Positions 56,990 through 64,000 of a stretch of DNA of 64,000 bases are shown here, in pieces. The stretch is taken from positions 52,704 through 116,703 of the forward strand of contig NZ_CP055155.1 of NCBI RefSeq assembly GCF_014217805.1, in the 5' to 3' direction. Source of the stretch: Adhaeribacter swui (GTDB taxonomy: Bacteria > Bacteroidota > Bacteroidia > Cytophagales > Hymenobacteraceae). Position numbers and translations under genes: made by a program. The notes below the pieces were generated by a model that saw only the letters and a program-made list of their open reading frames with translations, was not told the origin of the DNA and made no database searches. Each line of letters begins with the position of its first letter. The stretch's first letter is position 1.

Positions 56990-57283
56990 TTATTTTATCG
57001 CTAATAAATCTACCATTTCGAGTACTGGGTCTTTAACCAGTAGCTCAGAAGCATTCGCCATCAATGCCTTTGCTATTTCCCCATTTAAGTGAGCCGTTCT
57101 ACCATCTGTCGTTTCAAACGTGTCGAATATACCAAAAGTTGAAGGTCCAATTTGTAAAGCATACCATCGGATCGTTCCAGGCTCGTCTTGGGCTAGCGGT
57201 AAAGCTGACTTCAAGAATTCCATTACTTCGCTTTCTTTACCTGGCTTTGCTTCTAATCTAGCTAATATTGCAAACTTTTCCAT
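56990..57283 (-). CDS. Putative quinol monooxygenase (ABM domain)
   Basis: A 97-aa dimeric alpha-beta barrel protein of the antibiotic biosynthesis monooxygenase family. It shows ARLEAKPGKESEVMEFLKSA, DEPGTIRWYALQIGPSTFGI and FDTFETTDGRTAHLNGEIAK in the expected order. Members such as YgiN oxidise quinols or sense reactive compounds. Length is typical. It stands alone on the minus strand. Confidence 0.9.
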   Translation of the reverse strand: MEKFAILARLEAKPGKESEVMEFLKSALPLAQDEPGTIRWYALQIGPSTFGIFDTFETTDGRTAHLNGEIAKALMANASELLVKDPVLEMVDLLAIK

Positions 57284-57796
57284 GAGTTAAAATTTAAATG
57301 TTATTAAAAGTTGAAAATCAATCTCTTACTAAAGGTAACCTTTAAATATGTATTAAACATATAAAAGACAGAAAATGAAGTTCATATTGACTGTTTTTAA
57401 AACAAAGTAGTAATGACGACATGAAAAGATTGGTTTAAGTTGGGTACAATATTGGTCTACACGTTCACGGAAATTGCCACCAACTACCGGATAAACGGAG
57501 TTATTCCGGTTATCTGCACTATGGATGGAGTAGGTATACCTGCTTTAATGAGGCTTGTAATGGCTTTTGTACGGTTTAAAGCTAGTTTTTCCATCTAATA
57601 TCTAATATATATATAATTATCCAATTATCCTGCCAGCTACGCATTTTGTTTCAAAATCCGCTTCTACCTGGAACATATTCTCTTTTTAAGGTTTATCACT
57701 GCTTGCTGGATAGCTTTTCTCCGCAGTTAAAAAGGTGTTTCATCCGAACGAAAGGGAATAAAGGGGTTGCAATAGCCCTTCTAAAAGCCAGAGCCG
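57284..57796. other. Intergenic region with possible gene remnants
   Basis: No intact gene is seen. On the minus strand around 57500-57590 a short frame reads ALNRTKAITSLIKAGIPTPS, which faintly recalls the C-terminal part of tyrosine recombinases but is too short to assign. Promoter signals for the monooxygenase should lie at the left end. Confidence 0.3.
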
Positions 57797-57828
57797 CGTT
57801 TATAAGCGGATATATCCGTTTATAAACG
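57797..57828. promoter_or_regulatory. 15-bp-arm dyad
   Basis: CGTTTATAAGCGGAT (57797-57811) and ATCCGTTTATAAACG (57814-57828) are inverted with one mismatch around an AT centre. A further half-like GTTTAATAAACGGAT follows at about 57828-57842. It resembles an operator with an extra half-site. No adjacent gene start explains it. Confidence 0.5.
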
Positions 57829-57900
57829 TTTAATAAACGGATAGTAATCGGCTAAGTGCCTTGTGGAAGGAAAATTTGGTAAGTACCAGACCTTATTTAA

Positions 57901-58043
57901 TCCGGAAATACGTTGACCAGCTGTCTCACTAAACGACGGAATAAAGAGCTAAAAAAGACCTACTCACAATAGGCCTTTTCTAGCTTTAGTTTTATCTTAA
58001 TTACCTATCTCAGCAATCAAGGCACTAATTTGATTGCTGAGAT
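57901..58043 (+). repeat. Structured intergenic repeat, copy B
   Basis: The counterpart of 24635-24778. It starts TCCGGAAATACGTTGACCA, then TCTCAC and AAACGACGGAAT, then an imperfect hairpin AAAAAGACCTA...TAGGCCTTTTC, and ends with a perfect 13-bp stem-loop (58007-58019 with 58031-58043, ATCTCAGCAATCA/TGATTGCTGAGAT). It lies 30 bp beyond the end of the permease gene. Confidence 0.7.
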
Positions 58044-58072
58044 CAAAGGATGAGATTCATTCTTACACTCTC

Positions 58073-60748
58073 TTACTCAGAACGGAGCGATTGCACCGGG
58101 TTCGTTAAAGCGGCCTTCAGCGATTGGTAACCCACTGTTAAGAGGGCTATCCCACCGGTTAGTACAATAGCTAGAATAAAAATACTGCTGCCGAGCTCTA
58201 TCCGGTAGACAAAGTTATTCAACCAATCATTCATGAGCCACCAGGCCAGCGGAGCCGCTACGATGAAAGCCAACAAGAGCAAGCGGAAAAATTCCCGGTA
58301 AAATAGCCACAGGATGTTTCCTAGACTAGCCCCTAATACTTTCCGCACCCCGATTTCTTTGGTTTTCTGCACGGCCATAAACGACACTAAACCGTACAAA
58401 CCCAAACACCCTATGAAAATAGCAATGCCCGCAAAAGCCTGAATGAGCCACTGAATCATGGTGTCGAGTTGGTAAGCACGGGCAATGTCTTCGTCTAAGA
58501 AACGATAGGTGAAGATAGCGCTGGGGAAAGTCAAATCCCACGCTTTTTGTAATTGCGGCAAGCTGGTGGCCAGACTGCTTAGGTTTACTTTTATACCGTA
58601 CATGGCATAGTTTTCTGAAAGCGTCGTAATACAAAGCGGATCAATGGCCGCGTGAAAAGATTTATTATGAAAGTCTTTTACCACTCCCACTACGGTGCCG
58701 CTGCGGCCATTAATGCTGGCCTGCTTGCCCAGCACCTGTTGGTTGGAAGTAAGTCCCAAGGCTTTTACCGCGGTTTCGTTCAGCAAATATTCCCGGGTGG
58801 TATCGGCGGGATATAGATTTCGACCCGCAACGATTTTTAAGCCAAAGGTTGGTACGTACTGGTGATCGCCGTGCTTGAGGATAATGGAAAACTTTTCGGC
58901 TTCCGGACGGGCATCAAACTGTATGCTAGTCGTGGGAGAATATTCAGAGGTAGGGGCTTCGTAACAAAAGGTTACTTTTTCCACGCCCGCTACCCGCGAG
59001 AACTGCACTCCTAAAGCATTGCTTTTCGCTTTATTCACATCCGGCACCGGTAACAACACGATGGCCTCCTTATCAAAACCCAGATCCGCCCGACGGGCGT
59101 ACCGCATCTGATGAGCAATGGTCAAAGTACCCATGATCAGCAGCTGGGAAATGGCAAATTGGGTAATTACCAATCCTTTTCTTAAAGAGAAACCACCAAT
59201 TTGTTTCTGGGAAAGTTTTCCTTTTAACGCCGCGATGGGTTGAAAGCGGGCCAGAATTAAACCGGGATAAGAACCCGCTAAAAAGATAACCACTAGCATC
59301 AACACCGCTAGAAAGACGAGCAAGGAAACATCCTGCCCGGGGTTTAACGCTAGCTCCAGCTCAAAGAGCCGGTTCACCAAGGGCAAAGTCAAGTAGGCCA
59401 CCGTACCCGCCAGCAGCAAGGCAAATCCCGTGAGCAGAGTTGTCTCAGCAATAAACTGCCAAAATAAGGTACGGGGTTGACTGCCCAGAACTTTGCGGAT
59501 GCCAATTTCTTTGGCCCTTCCTAATGCTTGGGCCGTCGCCAGGTTGACAAAGTTGACGCAGGTGGTGACAATCAAAATAAAACCAATGAAAGCAAAAGCC
59601 CACAAATTCTTCTTTTCGGTATAACCCCCTAACTTAGGGTTGAAGTGCAGGTCGGCCAGCGGCTGAAGTTTAAACCGGAAAAACTTGGCCATCTTTTCAT
59701 CATAATACGAACTGGAAATAGCTGCCAGCACCTGATCATTAACCGCAGCGGCGGATACACCGGGTTTTAACCGGATGAAGCATTGCATCTGTTTGTTGAC
59801 GCTAAACCACCAGTCTTTTTCTACTAAGCCCGGACTGTGTTCCTTTAAGTGCGAAAAAGGCACGTAGATTTCGCTGCGAAAATCAGTGTTGCGGGGTAGA
59901 TCTTGCAGAACACCCGCCACTGCCACCACTAGCGAATCATCGATGCGGATGGTTTGCCCCACGGCGTTCTGCTCGCCAAAATATTTCTTAGCCAAGCGCT
60001 CGGTGATCAGGGCAGTATGCGGTTCTTGTAACCTGCCCATTGGGCTACCTAGTACCAGCGGCAAGTGGACAATGTCAAAAAAAGCCGGTTCGGCAAAGGC
60101 CACATCTTCTTCAAATCTCTTCTGTGGCGATGGAGTCACCACCCGTTTGGTTAAAAAAGCCACTCGGGCTACTTTTTCAGCTACTGGATAATCCTGGCGA
60201 AAAGCTTCGCCCAAGGGGGAGGGTACGCCCGTATTCAAGCGAATTTTATCTTCGTGAAACTCGGTCGTAATGCGATAGATCCGGTCTTTGTTGGCGTGGA
60301 AGTTATCAAAACTCAGGTGATATTTCACCAGCGTGAAGATCAGGATCACACTGGCCATACCCAGGCTCAGACTCAGAACATTGATCAAGGTATAAGATTT
60401 ATGCCGGCGGAGCTTTCGCCAGGCAACTAGAAAAGTGTTTTGGAACATGGTAGTTAAAGCAGGTTTAGGATAGTGATTTAAATGGGACAGATAAGAAGGA
60501 GAAGTTACGGCAGCTTCCCGGCGCCAGAGTCGGGGATGCAACAAGAGCAGCACTTCCCACAGGTAAAACAAGCGAGCTTTGAAGGAGCCGTGCTGTTGTC
60601 TTCGTTGGTAGAACATCTCCTGGAGGTCCCCGAGTAGCTCCTCCCGTAAGTGGGGCGCCATGATTCGTTTCAAAAGACGTTCGGCCCAGGAAGGTAAAGC
60701 ACCTGGTTTGTCTTGGGAATCTAGGGGAGAAGAGTCTTTCCGGTTCAT
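58073..60748 (-). CDS. FtsX/MacB-type ABC transporter permease with PadR-associated prefix
   Basis: The ATG at 60748 overlaps the PadR stop (ATGA) and is preferred to one at 60787 inside that gene. The ~891-aa protein begins with a soluble permease prefix domain (LLKRIMAPHLREELLGDLQE), then a membrane span and MacB periplasmic core, three spans with IGIRKVLGSQPRTLFWQFIA, a second periplasmic domain and a second set of spans with IGVRKVLGASLGNILWLFYR. Such proteins move lipopeptides or antimicrobials out, or work in stress sensing. No ATPase gene is adjacent. It is probably controlled by its PadR partner. Confidence 0.92.
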   Translation of the reverse strand: MNRKDSSPLDSQDKPGALPSWAERLLKRIMAPHLREELLGDLQEMFYQRRQQHGSFKARLFYLWEVLLLLHPRLWRREAAVTSPSYLSHLNHYPKPALTTMFQNTFLVAWRKLRRHKSYTLINVLSLSLGMASVILIFTLVKYHLSFDNFHANKDRIYRITTEFHEDKIRLNTGVPSPLGEAFRQDYPVAEKVARVAFLTKRVVTPSPQKRFEEDVAFAEPAFFDIVHLPLVLGSPMGRLQEPHTALITERLAKKYFGEQNAVGQTIRIDDSLVVAVAGVLQDLPRNTDFRSEIYVPFSHLKEHSPGLVEKDWWFSVNKQMQCFIRLKPGVSAAAVNDQVLAAISSSYYDEKMAKFFRFKLQPLADLHFNPKLGGYTEKKNLWAFAFIGFILIVTTCVNFVNLATAQALGRAKEIGIRKVLGSQPRTLFWQFIAETTLLTGFALLLAGTVAYLTLPLVNRLFELELALNPGQDVSLLVFLAVLMLVVIFLAGSYPGLILARFQPIAALKGKLSQKQIGGFSLRKGLVITQFAISQLLIMGTLTIAHQMRYARRADLGFDKEAIVLLPVPDVNKAKSNALGVQFSRVAGVEKVTFCYEAPTSEYSPTTSIQFDARPEAEKFSIILKHGDHQYVPTFGLKIVAGRNLYPADTTREYLLNETAVKALGLTSNQQVLGKQASINGRSGTVVGVVKDFHNKSFHAAIDPLCITTLSENYAMYGIKVNLSSLATSLPQLQKAWDLTFPSAIFTYRFLDEDIARAYQLDTMIQWLIQAFAGIAIFIGCLGLYGLVSFMAVQKTKEIGVRKVLGASLGNILWLFYREFFRLLLLAFIVAAPLAWWLMNDWLNNFVYRIELGSSIFILAIVLTGGIALLTVGYQSLKAALTNPVQSLRSE

Positions 60749-61080
60749 AAACGTCCTCCCCAAGCGGCTGTAGGAATACCGGTCCATAGCTCGTGGCGAA
60801 TCCGCCGCAGGTCGCGTAAGGCTTGCTCGCCGGCAGCCGTGACGGTAAATAATCGTTTCCTCCGTCCACCCCGTTCGGCGGTGGCTTCTCCTAAATGGGA
60901 GGAGACCATGCCTTTTTCTTCGAGCCGTTGCATGGTCCGGTGCACGGCCCCTAAGCTGAGCGGCCGCTCCAGGCGTTGACTGAGCTCTTCTACTACCGCA
61001 ACGCTGTAAGCACGCTCATAGAGGTAGGCAATGGTGAGCAGAACTAATTCTTCGAATTCCCCTAACTGTTCTCCTTTCAT
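60745..61080 (-). CDS. PadR-family transcriptional regulator
   Basis: A 111-aa winged-helix repressor: LGEFEELVLLTIAYLYERAY, then RPLSLGAVHRTMQRLEEKGM (recognition helix) and GRRKRLFTVTAAGEQAL in the wing and dimer helix. It overlaps the ABC permease gene by 4 bp. Pairs of a PadR regulator and a permease with the prefix domain are widespread in Bacteroidota and Acidobacteria and are thought to respond to envelope stress or antibiotics. It likely represses its own operon. Confidence 0.92.
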   Translation of the reverse strand: MKGEQLGEFEELVLLTIAYLYERAYSVAVVEELSQRLERPLSLGAVHRTMQRLEEKGMVSSHLGEATAERGGRRKRLFTVTAAGEQALRDLRRIRHELWTGIPTAAWGGRL

Positions 61081-61305
61081 GTTACTAGTTATGCGGGTTG
61101 ATGTAAAATATTTAATATCCTACTCATTTGCATACCAAATACTGAACCAAGAAGATAAAACAGCTATTAGGCTCCCCTAAAGCCTGTTTTATGGAGTGAG
61201 ATTACAACCAGGTTGTTCCAAAAACGAACACTTAGTTGTTCGATACTGAGGCAGCCCAAGAATAAAAAAGGAAACTGTGAGGGTAAGATGAGTAGAAGGT
61301 TATAT

Positions 61306-61337
61306 TTGTCCTGATAACTAATTTTATGTTAAATACA
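61306..61337 (+). repeat. Short dispersed repeat, intact form
   Basis: TTGTCCTGATAACTAATTTT followed by ATGTTAAATAC. A variant occurs at 28603-28634. The left part occurs at 55287-55301 and the right part at 56547-56557, on each side of the IS110 element. The surrounding gap (61081-61500) shows no gene. Confidence 0.5.
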
Positions 61338-61500
61338 CAGGATGTTTCTTTTCTAATCAATGTAATGTTCCACACTATTTTACGCTGCAATTTTTAAAAG
61401 TAAATGCAATTACCTTTATTCTTCAATAAGTAGATAGTAAATATCTAATTTTCATTTATATTGGGATTTGTAAATACTTTTACACCTTCCTAATTAACTA

Positions 61501-63606
61501 ATGAAGATTTTATTAATTATTTTCCGCTGGATCTTGGGAATATTTTTATGCCTAGTATCCATTGGAGGTTTTGCTAGTGGGGATATTGGACCTGCTTTAT
61601 TCATGTTAACACTTGGCTTACTCCTTTTGCCACCAATAGCAAAAGCTGTTTTCAGAAGAAAGCGTAAAAAAGATTCTAAGGTTAGATCCAATATTATCCA
61701 TAATCCGCCTTTCGTCGAAAAACCTAGCACGGAACAGCCAGCCAAAGAAGAATGGGTTAAAAAAGTTGATAATGGAGTGATGTCTAATTCTAACAAGGAT
61801 GATTCTATCATCGATGTATCAGGATTTACTTACCAGATTAATCATACAGTAAATAGTTCTTCTCAGAAAACAAGAGTATCAGCGGTGCCTTACTGGAGTC
61901 ACCAGTATGTATATTCTTATTCTGAAATAAATGCTGCAAGCCCAGAACAAATTGAGTTTTATAAGCGCTTTAAGACTTCTTTTCTAGATGGGGAATACTT
62001 AGACCTACAAGGAAATACCAACTATGCCTTTATCCTCCTTTTCGACCTATTAAATAATGACTACGAAAAGCATAAAGATCTTGCTCGTCTAGAAAATGAA
62101 TTAAATATTCTGGGCTTTCATTATCCTAAAACAGAGTCCTATGGAACTAGTTTCCTGATTCAAAAGATGTCGGCAGCAGGCGACAGTGCAGGAATAGCTA
62201 GGCTCAGGAATACCCAAAGTAATTACCAAAATTCATATTTGAACAACTATGAGTATGACAGTTGGAAGTTAGGAACTAAATATAAGACAAAGCTTGATTT
62301 AAAGGAAGAAGAAGTTAAGTTACTCAACAAGCTCTGGAATCCAGGTAACAACTTTTGTGGGATTGAATTTTGCCTTATAGAGGTGCTCAAGCTATACTTA
62401 GTTACTATAAACGAGCTAGAGAATGTATGTAGGGAAGGGGGTACTTCGCTCACGGGAGAGTTTGAGATAGTTTCGGATATTGTTGCCCGCAAGCATTTTA
62501 AATACAGAAAAAATTCAAGTAACTATAAATATAGTATAGAATCTACAACGAATGAACTTTACATTCTTATTTTTAAACATTGTGAAAATGCGGTCCGAGA
62601 GCATTATGGACATAAACGAAAAATAAGTACAACAGCTCCCTATCACGCAGTACCAGATGTTTTAACTCAAATTGAAAATAGAATAGTTACAAGGTTAAAT
62701 AAAATTCTTCCAAACCTACTAACTGTTATTAACCCACCTGATGAAGCCACAGAAACCGAGCTTAATATACAGAATACAAGCCGGTGGAAAACCAAATTTG
62801 ATGAAATCACATACAACTTTAAAGGTGTAGACGGCAAAAAGTTTATTGAAGATATCAAGCAGCTTGGAAACCTTAACCAAAAGAATCCTTCACTAGAGAA
62901 CATTTATTTTGAGGCATCTAAGTTTATTGCTAAAACTGATCGAGAAGCAGCATTAATCTTATATGTCTACTACTTGTACTATGACTTGCAGTCCGTTGCA
63001 TTCAACAATAAGCAGCTAACCAAGACGATTCAAAAAAGCTTGTTTAAGACGGAAGGTCAACTGCATGATTTTGAGTCCATCCTAAAAGATTTAATAATAG
63101 ATAGGGACTTAGATAAGGCTCTTCAATCTGTTCCTAGACTATATATACCCAAACGAAAGAAGATTCAACTCAATACCGAAGTTATAAAAGAAGTTCAACA
63201 GCTTCATTCGGGTACCGTGGAGTTGCTAAATGAGTATCTTCAGGAAGAAGAGGATTCTGTTGCTGTTGAACTTACAGAGAAGGAAGGAGTGGAAAATTTG
63301 GAAGCAACTGAAATCTCCTTTGAACGCTTGTTACCACAAACTGTGGTCACGGAAAACTTATTTGTGGATGGACTTATTTTAAGTGGTCCTCAAAGCGATT
63401 TGTTACGCCTTTTCTCTAATAACAACTTTTCCCTCACCCAACAGGATGTGGAGAGCTTTTCCAAATCCAAAGGATTAATGCGAAGTCAATTAATCGACAG
63501 CATCAATGAAAATTGCTTCGATCAGCTGGATGATGTACTGATTGAAGAAGATGGGGATTATTTTACTATTTACGAAAACTACTTCAAACAACTTATTAAG
63601 ATATGA
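61501..63606 (+). CDS. TerB-N/TerB-C domain protein of a predicted defence operon
   Basis: A 701-aa protein with two membrane spans at the N-terminus (about residues 4-21 and 28-47) and a basic linker. The TerB-N-like domain at about 125-215 has YSYSEINAASPEQIEFYKRF and NYAFILLFDLLNNDY, followed by a long helical region. The TerB-C domain at about 610-700 has LSGPQSDLLRLFSNNNFSLT and SINENCFDQLDDVLIEEDGD. TerB-N/TerB-C proteins were linked by comparative genomics with ATPases and helicases in stress and phage-resistance loci. The next gene overlaps by 4 bp. Its exact activity is unknown. Confidence 0.85.
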   Translation: MKILLIIFRWILGIFLCLVSIGGFASGDIGPALFMLTLGLLLLPPIAKAVFRRKRKKDSKVRSNIIHNPPFVEKPSTEQPAKEEWVKKVDNGVMSNSNKDDSIIDVSGFTYQINHTVNSSSQKTRVSAVPYWSHQYVYSYSEINAASPEQIEFYKRFKTSFLDGEYLDLQGNTNYAFILLFDLLNNDYEKHKDLARLENELNILGFHYPKTESYGTSFLIQKMSAAGDSAGIARLRNTQSNYQNSYLNNYEYDSWKLGTKYKTKLDLKEEEVKLLNKLWNPGNNFCGIEFCLIEVLKLYLVTINELENVCREGGTSLTGEFEIVSDIVARKHFKYRKNSSNYKYSIESTTNELYILIFKHCENAVREHYGHKRKISTTAPYHAVPDVLTQIENRIVTRLNKILPNLLTVINPPDEATETELNIQNTSRWKTKFDEITYNFKGVDGKKFIEDIKQLGNLNQKNPSLENIYFEASKFIAKTDREAALILYVYYLYYDLQSVAFNNKQLTKTIQKSLFKTEGQLHDFESILKDLIIDRDLDKALQSVPRLYIPKRKKIQLNTEVIKEVQQLHSGTVELLNEYLQEEEDSVAVELTEKEGVENLEATEISFERLLPQTVVTENLFVDGLILSGPQSDLLRLFSNNNFSLTQQDVESFSKSKGLMRSQLIDSINENCFDQLDDVLIEEDGDYFTIYENYFKQLIKI

Positions 63607-64000
63607 TAGATAATATCAAACCTAAAGAAGCCACAGCTATCATAAACTCCCTTTTAGGTGGTGTGGTTCCTAAAATCGGATTGCAACACATTACTGTAGG
63701 AAGATCAGCTGAAGTAGAGGCATTTATATCCTCACTGGAGGACGTAAAGAACGGCCACAGTATGGTTAAGTTTTGGATTGGTGATTTCGGGTCTGGTAAA
63801 TCTTTCATGATGCACCTGCTCAACACGGTGGCATTAAAACAAAAGTTTGTGGTAGCAAATGCTGACTTTACGCCAGATAATAGGCTATATGCTAACGATG
63901 GGAAAGCTGTAGCCTTGTATTCAGCTATTATGGATAACATTGCCATCCAAACCAAGCCTGAAGGTGGGGCCTTAGTTACGTTATTGGAGAAATGGATCGA
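63603..64000 (+). CDS. DUF2791/BrxD-type P-loop ATPase, 3' truncated by window end
   Basis: The frame starts at ATG 63603, which overlaps the TerB-N/C stop (ATGA), and runs off the right edge with 132 residues visible. It shows HITVGRSAEVEAFISSLEDV, the Walker A motif GDFGSGKSF at about residues 61-69, VVANADFTPDNRLY and KPEGGALVTLLEKW. These are the hallmarks of DUF2791 proteins, including BrxD of BREX phage-resistance systems. A helicase gene is the usual next member and would be expected just beyond the window. Confidence 0.9.
   Translation, partial: MIDNIKPKEATAIINSLLGGVVPKIGLQHITVGRSAEVEAFISSLEDVKNGHSMVKFWIGDFGSGKSFMMHLLNTVALKQKFVVANADFTPDNRLYANDGKAVALYSAIMDNIAIQTKPEGGALVTLLEKWI

Noticed and set aside
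57420..57600. Possible tyrosine recombinase remnant on the minus strand
   Set aside because: Only about 30 residues with weak likeness are seen and no catalytic Arg or Tyr motif can be placed.
1..64000. tRNA, rRNA and CRISPR arrays
   Set aside because: No cloverleaf with a T-loop GTTCRA pattern, ribosomal RNA core sequence or regularly spaced short non-coding repeat was noticed; a covariance scan was not possible here.

Overview
The window comes from a Bacteroidota bacterium, most likely a Cytophagales member close to Hymenobacteraceae/Adhaeribacter (inference). The signs are a Bacteroidetes-type Tra conjugation operon, two large secreted proteins with type IX secretion C-terminal signals, a Hymenobacter-like STAS-type protein and weak ribosome binding sites. 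No rRNA, tRNA or CRISPR array was seen.

Region 1 (1-15.6 kb) is part of an integrative conjugative element or conjugative plasmid. A tightly packed plus-strand operon encodes the mating apparatus (traF 3' end, traG, two secreted subunits, traJ, traK, traL, traM, traN), a VirD4-type coupling protein and an XRE regulator. It is followed by an M23 peptidase on the other strand, a DUF4099 protein, a Toprim primase, a lipoprotein, a GIY-YIG protein, a secreted low-GC protein and a small serine recombinase. No relaxase is present, so the element continues to the left.

Region 2 (15.6-28.6 kb) holds a giant T9SS type B surface protein, small unknown genes, a fatty acid desaturase, a cold shock protein, an ECF sigma factor and two convergent single-domain response regulators. 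One of these has Glu in place of the phosphoacceptor Asp. A seven-repeat metalloprotease with a T9SS signal ends the region.

Region 3 (28.6-38.2 kb) is the most unusual part. A complete His-Xaa-Ser system (hxsA-D-B-C) includes a precursor with eight tandem His-Xaa-Ser triplets and two radical SAM maturases. It lies divergent from a higBA toxin-antitoxin pair across a perfect 27-bp-arm palindrome. Next come a second serine recombinase with its partner gene, a DUF1036/MORN secreted protein, and an orphan gene bracketed by a 30-bp inverted repeat and iteron-like AT-rich DNA. An IS982 copy with terminal repeats and a 7-bp target duplication follows.

Region 4 (39.3-54.3 kb) is a metabolic/redox island, mostly on the minus strand: a periplasmic molybdenum aldehyde oxidoreductase (paoABC type), a DUF1593 hydrolase-like protein, two cupins, three Rossmann-fold proteins, a cyclophilin-like lipoprotein, an alpha/beta hydrolase, an acetyltransferase and an acetolactate synthase large subunit. 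AraC and HxlR regulators and gene remnants (alcohol dehydrogenase, cyclophilin-like) lie among them.

Region 5 (54.3-64 kb) carries a frameshifted gene, a STAS-like protein, an IS110 element with a candidate bridge-RNA region, a monooxygenase, a PadR-ABC permease pair and, at the right edge, a TerB-N/TerB-C protein overlapping a DUF2791/BrxD-type ATPase. The last two look like the start of a defence operon. A ~143-bp structured intergenic repeat occurs at 24.6 kb and again at 57.9 kb.
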